From: Gari tellinella
Lineage: Eukaryota; Mollusca; Bivalvia; Cardiida; Psammobiidae
Length of the DNA: 64,000 bases
Direction of reading: 5' to 3'
NCBI GenBank assembly: GCA_922989275.2
Contig: OV277864.1
Span: forward strand, 26,795,550-26,859,549
The notes beneath the pieces are model-generated. The model was not told the origin of the DNA and made no database searches. It was given only the letters and a program-made list of their open reading frames with translations. This document shows positions 12,170 through 23,800 of this stretch, in pieces. The position numbers were made by a program, and so were the translations under genes. How positions within the stretch are numbered: the stretch's first letter is position 1; each line of letters starts with the position of its first letter.

Positions 12170-14550
12170 TAGCACAATGACTGTTTACACAATGTAATAA
12201 TATTTCATGTTAACATACCTTTGCATCATATATTTATTTATAATACTGACAGCTATTCCCTTTGAATGATGGATACATACCATCTGCTAGAAATGCCATC
12301 TTCTTTATTCTGGCCCTCTCTATACCCCAGCTATTAACATGAATATATACATGAAATAATTAATTGACAATTAGTGTAGATCCATGTTGCCAAGATTTAT
12401 AGCATCTGAGATGATCTAAACTATCAACAAAGGTGTAAATTGTTAGTAAATAGATGTCTACAAGCTTTGAGTAAAATAAATTAGAGCATTTTATAACTGT
12501 TTCTAATTACAGTTATAAAATGCTGTAGTTTTTTATATTATGTAATAAGTCGAAGCGAAACTTCACTTTAATATTAATGGCAAAAGGCAGTTTAAAATCA
12601 GATGAAAAAACCCCAGAAGGATTCATCAAAAGAGCTGTTATGAGTTCATCTGCCAACCGTCTAAAAATACAATGTACATATTTTCGATGGTCATTTTCTC
12701 AACAATTTACAGAACTTTAACAGAATATAATTGGACATTTAAATGATCTGTATTGCTATCTGATAATGCTGGTGAACACACTAGTCTTGCAAACATTAAC
12801 CTCAAAGCATGAGATATACATTGCATGAGATACATCTCAAATTCATTAATTGCTCCAGTAAAAACTGTTCAATTGTTTCAGAATTGTAAACAGAATGTAC
12901 GGATCTTTGAGTATAAGGTTAATTGTACTGCACTATAAAGTTTGCAGGGTAAGAGATTTCAACGGTCGTAATTTACTTCAATGGTGATGCTGAGTTTTTC
13001 AATTTGAATGTCAGAAATGAATACTGAGAAACTTTTCAATTTTATTGAATTCAAATCAGGTCAAACAAACACGGATTATCAATGTGTGTCACTAAAACGT
13101 AATCGTGATTTCCAGATTAAAAGCTGTTCCAGTAGCTAATATTAAGTCAGTACTACAGGAATAACATGATCAGTGGCAAGTTTATCACTGAGAAACAGTT
13201 TTACTCAAACCCTAACCCTATATGACCAATTACGAATTCATCATCGAGACACTGTTTCGACACAAACTCTAACCCTATGTGACCAAACAGGAATTTATGT
13301 TTTGAATTTAATCAAAAATCCCTTCTTGTGTTACCTTCTTTTAGACTATGATGTTATTCAACAGTACCGAGTACAATGCTGAATTATAATCGGACAAATA
13401 CACAGCAGCCATAATACGTATTTGTATTTGGACGAGAACAAAACGCATTTCCTACGTTCCATGATCAAAATTTATTCTGGGGAAGGACCCCCAAGACTCT
13501 CTGAAATTTGGACAACACAAACTTTACTTTTCTTAGCTACGCCTGTCGTGACAATGACGTTAAAAAATTGAAATAATAACAAGCAGTTGTTAGCGACGTT
13601 ATATAAACGTCAAGTACTCTTTTTGATTATATGAATAAATGCTTGAAATAAAGTTCGAATGACAATAATTTGCAGTTTTAATATAATTTTAGAATGTTGA
13701 ATTTTCTTCTTAATCAAAATTGTTATCGGCAATTTGCACACTTGCAGACCTAATGTTATTCTTGAAAAAGCGTGGGAAGAGTTGTCCGGTACAATACGAA
13801 AACATTATGGATTTTTGGGATTCTAGTCTAAATATAAAAAAAAAGAACATATTTTAAAACAATAGTTTGCCGTTTGTCTTGTATCGTCACGTGATAGAAA
13901 AAGGAGCTTTCAATTGTTTTTTATCTATATAGATTTGAAATAAAATTAATTATGCATTCCTTTTCGCATAGAACATTGTCATTCTTAGTATCGATACTAA
14001 TTCTTAATATCCACCTCTTTTGTTTGGCTTCCAGCTATGTCAATTTGGATTGCACCTCGGGGAAGATCTATAAACATTTGGTTTTAGCTGTTAGATTCTA
14101 TTAGCCTGGCAGAAGCTTGGGCCAAAGGTATTTGATTGCAGTTGACTGCCATTCTAAGTAGGTGTTTCTTAGTTCAAAATACTGTCTACACAGTTCAAAT
14201 TTGTTGTTACTATTCACTCACAACATTCACTGTGAAATGGTCGACAAAGTACAATCATTTGGCATTTAAAATTAGATCACAGAAGACTTCAAAGAAAGCA
14301 AATAACCATAAAAAACAAACACATACAGGGTGTGGTAGCTAAACTATTGCATGGTATCTACACTTTGAATCAACAATTACCTCTCTCTGAAGTGACTCTC
14401 AAGCTAAGCCTCATTATTATTATATAAGAAAACTGACAGCTTTTTAAAGCAGAACTATGTAATACAGAAACTTTTCTTAACTTACTTTATCCTTCCTGCA
14501 TTTACAAATGCCATTTCATTCTAACTAGTTTATCACTCCAAAGAGAGTTT
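12170..14550. other. Non-coding stretch, nothing recognised
   Basis: No supported gene. A small hairpin lies at about 12485-12525 (AGCATTTTATAACTGT mirrored). The CCCTAACCCTA-like words near 13208-13278 are too few to be a telomeric array. Confidence 0.4.
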
Positions 14551-14729
14551 CAGGGCTCTGGATATAAGGGATCTAACATTTTCTCATTTACTTCAGCACT
14601 TAAACCTATGGTGTTACTTTTCATTAGAATCGCCTGGACGAGACGATTCAAATGTGTAGTAACACCATTGGGTTTAACGCAGAATTAAACATTTAGTTTT
14701 TTTAAATACTCCCCTTATCTGGAGCTCTG
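14551..14729. mobile_element. 'CAGGGCTCCAGATAAGGGG' MITE, complete copy
   Basis: The left end CAGGGCTCTGGATATAAGGG and right end CCCCTTATCTGGAGCTCTG are inverted copies. The centre is a hairpin around CATTAGAATCG...CGATTCAAATG flanked by mirrored CACCAT words. About 180 bp, non-coding. Confidence 0.75.
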
Positions 14730-14865
14730 GAGTTTACTGAAATATTCTCAATTATGTTGGCACAACCAACGACTATGCTTGAGACATGCCGAAGAAAAAG
14801 AACTTTGAAACATTACAAACAGTGCTGACCAAGTAAGATATGCATTTTCAATACCAATTAGGGTC

Positions 14866-15000
14866 CTAGATAAGGGGAGCTTTTTAAAATCTAAAATCTT
14901 TATTTCTGCTTTAAATCATATGGCGTCATTACTCGTTAGAATTGTCTCGAAGAAACAATTCTTATGAGTGGAAACACAATAGAATTTTGAGCTAAACTTC
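14866..15000. mobile_element. 'CAGGGCTCCAGATAAGGGG' MITE, right end lost
   Basis: It starts GTCCTAGATAAGGGGAG and reaches the central hairpin (GTTAGAATTGTCTCGAAGAA), then loses similarity before a right terminus. Confidence 0.6.
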
Positions 15001-15184
15001 CTGGTTTTCACGGTTTATTTTATATGCACCTGTTACAATATATGAAATGATCTTGTTATTCACCTTTGAAATATTGCAATGTGTTTTTCTGGCGATGTGA
15101 CTCATTTGTCTTAAATGAAAACAAACACAAATCAACCTCATAAGATGAAATAATTAAAAGCCAAACAACTGTCAAAAACTCTTA

Positions 15185-15475
15185 CATCAGAAATAACACA
15201 CGTCAATAGCTCTGACATCATCAATAGCATACATCAATAGCTAACGCGTCATCAATATCACATGTCAATGACTAAAACATCATTATTACCCGTCCATTAC
15301 TCTTACATAACAAATATCACTAGACACTTATTCTAACATATGACCCATAAATTACTCTTATGTTATAAATTACTAACATCATCAATATCATTTATCATTT
15401 ACTCTAACATCACATATATCACTTATTCTGATATCACCAATATCACCCATCAATAACATCACAAATATCACCTGT
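15185..15475. repeat. Degenerate tandem array (about 35 bp)
   Basis: Recurring CATCAATATCAC, GTCAATAGCTCTGACATCA and similar words, about eight poorly conserved units. Confidence 0.55.
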
Positions 15476-15939
15476 AAATTGCTAATATTAATATTAGTAT
15501 TCAGTTCAATATGTTCAATTTTCAGCTTAGCTATTATGGTTACAATTGTTTTCTACCTTGACTACTAAAAACCTTTTCTACATCCTGTAAAGATCATTGA
15601 CATCAATGTTTAAAACAAACAGGTGTGTTGATGTTTTAGACGGACCCATCCATTCTACTTGTCAGAAGAGGTCTTGTGAAGTAAACTAATTATTTTTGGA
15701 TCATTAAACACAGACAAATTCAAATATAAATTTGCTCAAATTAGTGTGTTTTAAAGTTAAAGTTGAAACCCACCATTAAAGAAAAGACCGTTTATAATAT
15801 TCAGCATAATGCAGGGTACAACTACAGCTGTGACAATTCCTGTTTTATTTTAACCTTGATTCAAGTTGTCATCTATGATTTACAACATCAATGAGTCTTC
15901 TTGTGAGTGTGTGCACAAGTGAGGTTTACTTTATTTTAA

Positions 15940-16104
15940 CTCTTTGCATGCTGGGTAGTGTTTTGCCTACAACAATAATTACTGTCATCTGATATTGTTC
16001 TAAAATACAGTGTATGAGTGTCAAACAATGTTGAGCCTGATTTCATCAGGATCCAAACTGTTTGCAAAGTTAATCACTGTAGCATATATCTGCTGCTAGC
16101 ATGG
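15940..16104. mobile_element. TTAA MITE, 'CTCTTTGCATGCTGGGTA' family
   Basis: The left end CTCTTTGCATGCTGGGTA is preceded by TTAA (15936-15939); the right end has GCTAGCATGG. The centre keeps the palindromic core, slightly deleted (GATTTCATCAGGATCCAAAC). It lies downstream of the exchanger gene. Confidence 0.65.
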
Positions 16105-16264
16105 TAACATGAGAGATATTATTAGCTGTTAGATATTTTTTAACAAGGCTTCTAATAATGCAGCAGTTTGCAGTCTAATCTGGGATTTCATATTTTACCC
16201 AATGCTGTTTTAAGGACAATAGGCACGACATGGATAAAAACAAATACTGAATTATAACAAAATA

Positions 16265-16505
16265 CAGTCTTAACCCCTCTATAATGACCACTAGACTAAA
16301 ATAATGAATGTGTGTTTAAAACAAATGGTTGCTTATTGCGAAGCGAAAGTACAACACATAAAGCTCCTTCAGAAGCTTTGGGAATTATTTTTACCTTGCT
16401 TTAAATTGTCATCCGTATTTCTGTATTTCTGTTTTACCTACTTGATTTAAACTGTATTCTGTAGTTCATGTCTTATCTATGTGGTCGTTATAGAGAGATT
16501 GTATC
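16265..16505. mobile_element. TA-flanked MITE, 'CAGTAAAACCTCTC' family, diverged
   Basis: The left end CAGTCTTAACCCCTCTATAA is preceded by TA; the right end GTGGTCGTTATAGAGAGATT is its imperfect mirror. The internal palindrome (AAAGCTCCTTCAGAAGCTTT) is worn. Confidence 0.55.
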
Positions 16506-17592
16506 GTACCGACTTACAAGCTATGCAAATATTGCTAAGAGCTTGTGACATAATGATTCTGACTAATTAAGTTCAACATTTGGAAGCCTATCTCTAATGC
16601 AGGTGTACTCTAAGATAAGTGAAGTTTAACACATAGTTCCAGATAAGAGGAGTTATAAGAGTATTTAAATGTTTACCTTTTCATTTCGGTTGTTACTGCT
16701 CATTTAAATAAACCGTAGCCGGTTTCAGCATTGAAGAATTTGTTGATTAAAGCAGGCTGAAAGAAAAGCAGAATTTTCCCGATCGAACATTCGTTTTTAC
16801 TTTTAGCCTACTTGAATCTACGCTCTGATATGACATGGGAAATATTTATTTTGTGACTGTATAAAGTGGAACTATTTTCTGTAGTAGATGAATAAATTTA
16901 AGGCATTGCATATCTATTGGGTAGTGGGTTAAACCGTTTGGGTTAAGTGAAGATTGATGGGAACCCCCTCTTATCTGGAAATATTAACAAATAAACACTC
17001 CTTCAAAACTGGAACATGAACAAAAACACTAAAATAACTCAAATTATACAATGTATATCATTTATCTACTCTATAGGTAATCATATTGTCATTTGCCATG
17101 GGTTTAAGGCTTTATGTTCAGCAGAAATTAACAAATACTATAAGTGCACTCCATATTCTGCTGTGGTAATATCAGTTCCTTTTCTTTATAAAGCCATCTC
17201 CAATATTTATGCAGGAAACACACTGACCATATTGTTTCATTCTAATGGTTGTGAAAACAATCTCTGTCAGACATTGCCAATTCCATACACCCTGAGGATG
17301 GTGAGATGTAGTACAACTTTTTACATCCTGACAGGTGACTCCAGAAACTTCCTGATGGATGTTCACCCTGTTTTAAGCAACAACCTGTCTAGTCTTTAGC
17401 ACTAGAAAATGCTTAAAAGAGGAGAATAAATGCAATAAACAGCAATGCAGAAAGTTTCTGCACGAAGCTATCACCTTTACGTAAGACTACTAAATGAATT
17501 TTTATTTTGGTGGTTGCTTAATACAGTGTTAACTCGAATCAGCAGATTGTTTTGTCATGTACACTTTTTGTCAGTTGTTTGCTTGTGTGATG

Positions 17593-17839
17593 TTATACAA
17601 CAGGACATTCTATTATAGTGAGTTCTAATAGAACACTCAGCACCACAAATACCACATATAGCACGAGCATGGCTCCGCCCATCGTTTTGGTCATTTTCCA
17701 TTTGGAAACCCCAATAGTGATGACGACTGTCAGTAACATAGCAAACAACATCACCACAGAGCACACCAGTCCATTACTCTCCACGTTGATTGAATCTCCG
17801 GTATATATTGCTGAATATATCAACCATGGAACAGGCAAC
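17593..17839 (-). CDS. NCKX terminal exon
   Basis: 247 bp from the acceptor TGTTTCAG to a TAA stop. The first base completes the glycine codon of TVG, then [12 protein letters not shown] and two or three hydrophobic helices follow, ending [12 protein letters not shown]. The final CPV motif is typical of the NCKX1/2 C-terminus. A possible polyadenylation signal (AATAAA on the minus strand) lies near 17500. Confidence 0.9.
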
Positions 17840-20800
17840 CTGAAACAAAAATCTCAATTCATACAAGGTTCAAGATAAGAGAGAATAATAAACGTGTCGT
17901 TTTGTCAAAATCATTTCTTCCAGATGATGGTTCTAAGAAGTAATCACAATACAGTAAAAGGTATTTCAGACTTTGATTCGATTTGATTTGTTTTGATTTT
18001 ACGTCGCTTTCAAAAATATTTCAGTCATATCGCGAAGTTCAGCTAATTATGGGATGGGGAAGACCCCAGAAGTCATTTATGCATTGTTTCAGGCACACAT
18101 CGGCAACCCAGGGTAGAACCACCGACCTTCCGCAAGCAAGCTGTAATATGTTCTCTTACAAAGAAACATGATCTAAATTTGAAAATACAGCCTCCAAATA
18201 ACATCACGATGTCCCACTTCTTTATAACAAAATACGGTCTTCAAATTACATCATGGCATCCTTCTTCTCAATAACGAAGTACATCCTCCAAATTACATCA
18301 CGATGTCTAACTTCTGTAAAATAAACTACAACCTCAAAATTACATCATGATTTCCTACTTCATCATAACAAAATACATCTTCCGAATAACATCACGATGT
18401 CCCACTTCTTGATAACAAAATACAGCCTCTAAATTACATCATGATGGCCTTCTCTATAACGAAATACATCCTCCAAATTACATCACGTTGTCCAACTTCT
18501 GTATTACAAAATACAGATGATATCATTATGATGTCAGACTTCTTTAAAACAAAACACATCCTCTAGATAACATCTAATTTCCGCCTTCATCATAACAAAA
18601 AACAGCCTCAAAATTACATCACGATGTCCAACTTCTTTATAACAAAGTACAGTCTCAAAATTACACCACAATGTCCCACTTCTTTGTAACAGAACATATT
18701 CAATGTTAACTCTTACAAAGCTACTTGCAACTTTACCATATTTGTTTTGCATGCTGTCACATACTGTAACAGTATGTTAATCATATTGTAATGTTCAACC
18801 AATTAGTGGAACAGGAAGAGGCTTAGGTATGATTCTTTGTATGGAACCAGTAGCTAATTTAGACACACCAACCTACTTAACAAACCGGCTTTGTCACGTG
18901 AATAGTCTGGACGGATTGACTTGGTTTGATAATAGAGAGGGTCCAAATGATAACCAACCGAAGACGCAAACCTCTTGTCAGCAGCTGTCAAAGCAACCTT
19001 TTTGGTATTTACAAACAGATTGAGCCAACCAAGTATCGCCTGCTGCTGCAAACATAATGCATTTTAAAAAGAGGGTTAAGGTTGTTCTTATGGGTCACAG
19101 AAAACAATTAGATGTATTTGAAAACAGCTTGGAATGTGCCCAAACAACTGTAGGGACAATTGCAAACAGTTTAGATCAATCACTTGTCCTTATAGGCTCC
19201 CAGACCTTATTTTAGGGGCATTTGCAAATAGCTCGGACCCAGAACAGAAATCATGTAAGCTACCCCATTTTCTTTAATACTGCCAATTCTTCTTTTGATC
19301 AGTACCTTAGCACAGGTTTCGCTATATTACTTAAAGTAAAAGGAAACACTTACCCAACTGTTATATCAAAGATATTGCTACCCACAGAGCTAGACACAGC
19401 CATATCCCCAAAGCCCTTCTTGGCCACAATAACACTGGTTATCAGGTCAGGTATGCTGGTACCAGCTGCTAGTATTGTGAGGCCCATAACCTCGTTTGGT
19501 ATACCAACTGTCTCTCCTGTCTGATTAGCCCACCACACCATCAAGTAGGAAAAGATGAAGATCCAGATAATACTGCCCGCAAAGGTAACCCAATAATATT
19601 TCCTCTTCTCCTACAAGTACAATACATGAAAGGTTCAATAATTTTTATAACATAATGAAAGTAGTTTTCAGTGTTTAAAAGATATTATGGGTTTTTCCAA
19701 CTAAAACAAGTTTAGGATAAACTACCAAGCGGTTCATTGTGGTCCTATAGCGCTCATCTGCTGTATACAAGAAGATTTTAAAAGTTTTTTAATTTGATTG
19801 TAATAGAAACCAGAGTCCTGCATGTGTTTGATTTCTACTAAATTTGATCAACATTTTAACAGAATGTTTCCTCCAAATGAACATTAATGCTAAAATTTTA
19901 TGAACTTCAATCTATTAGTTTCAGAGGAGATGTCCTTTTAAAATTTGAATTCGAAAAAACAATATATAGAAAATGATTTTATAAACCGAACGCAGGGTCT
20001 GTCTATTCTTTAATTCTATTTATATTTACATGACTACCGGTATATAAAAGCAGGTAAATGTAACTTACTGGTCGGCGTGGATCTGGCAATGTGATCCACA
20101 ACAAAAACACCAGTGGTGCTACCAGTACATATATGATTCGTTTCCGCCAGCCTTTGGGCCAGGAAATGTCCAAAGGCTCGTCCTCCTCTTCAAGCCCTTC
20201 ATTCTAAAACAGAATCAATCATCATAGAAACAACGGAGCGAGAAGTATATATAATTGTTTCAAAAACCTGTCGCCTAATCACCTGCATGTATACTGTATG
20301 AAGTAAATATTTTAAACTCTCATAGAAACCAATGGGGTGTTCGGATAGCACAGTAAAAGCGCACCGGCTTCTCACCAATGCGATCTCGAGTTTGATCAAG
20401 TATGTGACAGGGTACATTGGTCGCCCGTCCGAACAGGTATATTGTCTCCGGGCAATTCTGTTTCCTCCCACAGAAATGACCAGATGCGCCACCATTTGAG
20501 CCATCGAGGGTGATTTGTATAAGTTAATGTAGCTTATTTCATAATCGATGTAAAAGAAGTTAAGTTGAAACTTACACTTATCATAGAAACTAAATGTATA
20601 AACATTTGATTGATTCCATGAAAATGCATTTATCTCTTCAATGAAGAAGAAAAAATAAAACTAATGTATTTATAAACAAATCGGAACCAAAACTTAAAAT
20701 GTACATCTTCAACTGGTAATCAAGCATTCCAGCGAATTTCATTCATTACCATTTTGACACTGAAACTTAAAATTGAAGTAGGATGCTACCACCTTTGTAA

Positions 20801-23800
20801 CATTCGTCACCTTTAGTGTCAACGAAATAACAATACCTTAGTCTTGCTACTGCTCCTTCATGACAAGACAAAACATACACTATTGCAACATATTACACGA
20901 CAAGTATTGGTTGTACAGAATACACAGTTTAACCCAATTCTTTATTGATACTTATATTGCAGATTAAAGCAGACTGAAAGTAAATTAGAATGTGTCTTTA
21001 TGTGCATTATGATTTACTTTCAACCTGCTTAAAGTAGCCACCTGTCTTCAATTCTAGAAACATGCTATGCAGTTAAGGGTTTAACAATATAAAAACAAAA
21101 CAGAAAAGGTACCTACTTACATCATATCTTCGGCAGTTAACTGCCTGTTTTTGCAATTATTTAACTAAGACTTGTCTATGAATGAGAGTAGTCGCAGATT
21201 AACTGAAATTTTCAAGTTTCTCTCGGTCCGCATGGAACTACCTACATATTTTAAACATGAGCAAAATCTACTTTTTAGAGCGTATGAAATTGTCAATTTA
21301 TTTTTCATGAGAATTATATTTTACAACTTTTGAACTGTCAAACAAGTTTAGTATTCCCGCTACCATTGACAATGCTCTCAAAATGACTTCAAAATGCATC
21401 CAGGGTGACAGTGGCTAGGGAACAACTCGGACGTTTTAACCGTAACATATATAGATTTTAACTCATTGTGCCCTGAAACTTCCAATGGACAATTCCAGTT
21501 TACAATAAAGGCTGGTCCATTTAAGAATATTTAGGGCTGTTTTATAATATATTGTAAAATGACAAACAGTGAAGTCCCTGATTAGAGGGATCCTGCAGGA
21601 GCCCTCTAATCAGAGACTTCACTGTTTCCATTAGACCAGTGTACTCTTAACATGTACACTTATGGTAAAGAACGCATGTATATGAGTCACTAGGGCTCAA
21701 TGAGTTAAACTGTATTGTCATCAGTTTTCTGAAACAGACACAATGGCTCAGTCAAAGCAATGGAAACGAGCTGGTTCATACCCTATATCAAATTTTTAGT
21801 TTAACGATCATCTTCAATTCAGACGTAAATCGTTAACACACCGCAAGGTGAATTTTATGATTTACAAAACCACTGCGAACATGGCAAAGCTAAAGTCGGA
21901 AATACATTAGAATAACAATAGTCGATTTTGAGCAGGAACACTGTCTTTATGTGATCTGACTTACCCCTCATTGGTCGAGATATAGGTCAGGGTCTGCAAT
22001 TTCTGTCATACTTTTAAATATTTTCGGGACAAATCCCTCAAGAACCAATGAAAATTGGCCACTTACCAGCACATCGAAAAGCCCATTTACGCAAACTCAA
22101 TAGAGGTTACAATTACAGGACTAGTTTAGAACAGCATTTGCATATGACCATGGCATTTACTGCTTTATTTCTTCTTGCCACTTTTCTTTAGTGAGTACAT
22201 GCATGCTTATGCATTTTGTTTGTTGAAATAATAAAGGCTAAGCTACAAACCTGAGTATTATCAGGTGTCTGTACCACAGTACTTTCTGTGTTATTGCTGG
22301 TTCGAGTACTTGATGATCCTTGGCCTTCCACATCCTCTTCAGGTATAGGAGAGCTAGTAGATTTAGCTGGGGAAATTGTCTTCATCATAACACTAGAGTC
22401 TGCTGGCATATTGCCGTTTGAAATTGCATGAACTTGCATCTGTTGTTTATTACTGTTCTTATCAGGAACTGCCCCATTCTTTACATCTCCATTTTGCATC
22501 TCTCCATTGGCTTGCTGCTCTTCCGTACCAGAATTTACATTCGCAACTGCATGTAACTTCATTGCTTTGTCTTGAACCTGGCCTGTAGATATTAAATAGA
22601 AATATAAACTGAATTAAAGCATTTCTGTCTTCTTAATACAATATCTTATACCGCATTCTAACACTAAATACATTTATTATAATAACCTACCCTTATATCA
22701 AGCTTTTCTGCGTGTACATTGTATATTTACAGTGAGATACAAGAGTGTATTTTACTCCTTGCTTTTTACTGTTTGTACTTTAGTGCATTTATCATTTTTG
22801 TGTAATTATCATGAAAAATTGGTCCTGCAAACATTGTGTGTATTCAGTAAAATAGATTGTTCATGTAAACATTATGGATACTCAGTATAATACATGTACT
22901 TTGTTCCTGCTAACATTATGTGTATTCAGTATTATAAAGATGTTCTTGCATACACTTTGAGTATTTATCACTAATAAATGCTCCTGCAAACATTGTGTGT
23001 ATTCAGTATTCTAGGATGCTCCTGCAAACACTACCTATTCAGTATTATGGATACCACCTGCAAGCATTTTGTGTATTCAGTATTATTGGTTGCTCCTGCA
23101 AACATTTTGTGTGCTCAGTATAATACATTGTTCCTGCAAACATAGTGTGTATTCAGCATTATAAGATGTTCTTGCATACACTTTGAGTAGTTTTTTTATT
23201 ATGGAATGCACCTACAAACACTATGTGTATTCAGTATAATTGGTTGCTTCTGCAAACGATTTGTGTATTCAGTATAATAGATTATTCCTCAAAACATTAT
23301 GAATATTCAGTAAAATACATGTATATTGTTCCTGCAAACATTATGTGTATTCAATATTATAAGTTGTTCCTGCAAATCTTTGAGTATTCATCATTAAGAA
23401 TTGCTCCTGCAAACAGTGTGTATATTCAGTGTTCTTGGATGCTCCTGCAAACACAATTCTGTATTATGGATTGCATCTACAAACACTTTGTATTCAGTAG
23501 TATTGGTTGCTCCTGCAAACACTTTGTGTGTTCAGTAGCATAGATTGTTCATGCAAACATTACGTATATTCAGGATTATATGATGCTCATGCAAACATTA
23601 TGAGTATTCATCATTAATAAATGCTTCTGCAACCATTGTGTATATTCAGTATTGAGGGATGCTCCTGCTAAAAGTGTATACTCAGTATTACGGATTGCAC
23701 CTGCAAAAACTTAATGTAATCAGTATTATGGATTGCTCCTGAAAATACTTTGTTTATTCAGTATTAAGGATTGCATCTGTATATTAAAGAACCAGTACAT

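Noticed and set aside
13205..13280. CCCTAACCCTA-like words suggesting a telomeric repeat
   Set aside because: Only two short, separated occurrences; not an array.
17016..17399. 127-residue plus-strand ORF
   Set aside because: No domain, no codon-like pattern, and it lies just beyond the 3' end of the exchanger gene with a competing ORF on the other strand. Likely chance.
17618..17878. 86-residue plus-strand ORF
   Set aside because: Antisense shadow of the terminal NCKX exon.
20199..20504. 101-residue minus-strand ORF
   Set aside because: It covers a tRNA-like SINE and runs into a real NCKX exon in another frame; no protein motif.
23223..23543. 106-residue ORF with Cys/Tyr/Ile-rich repeats
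   Set aside because: It is the 39-bp minisatellite read in one frame, in an intron and on the opposite strand to the gene.
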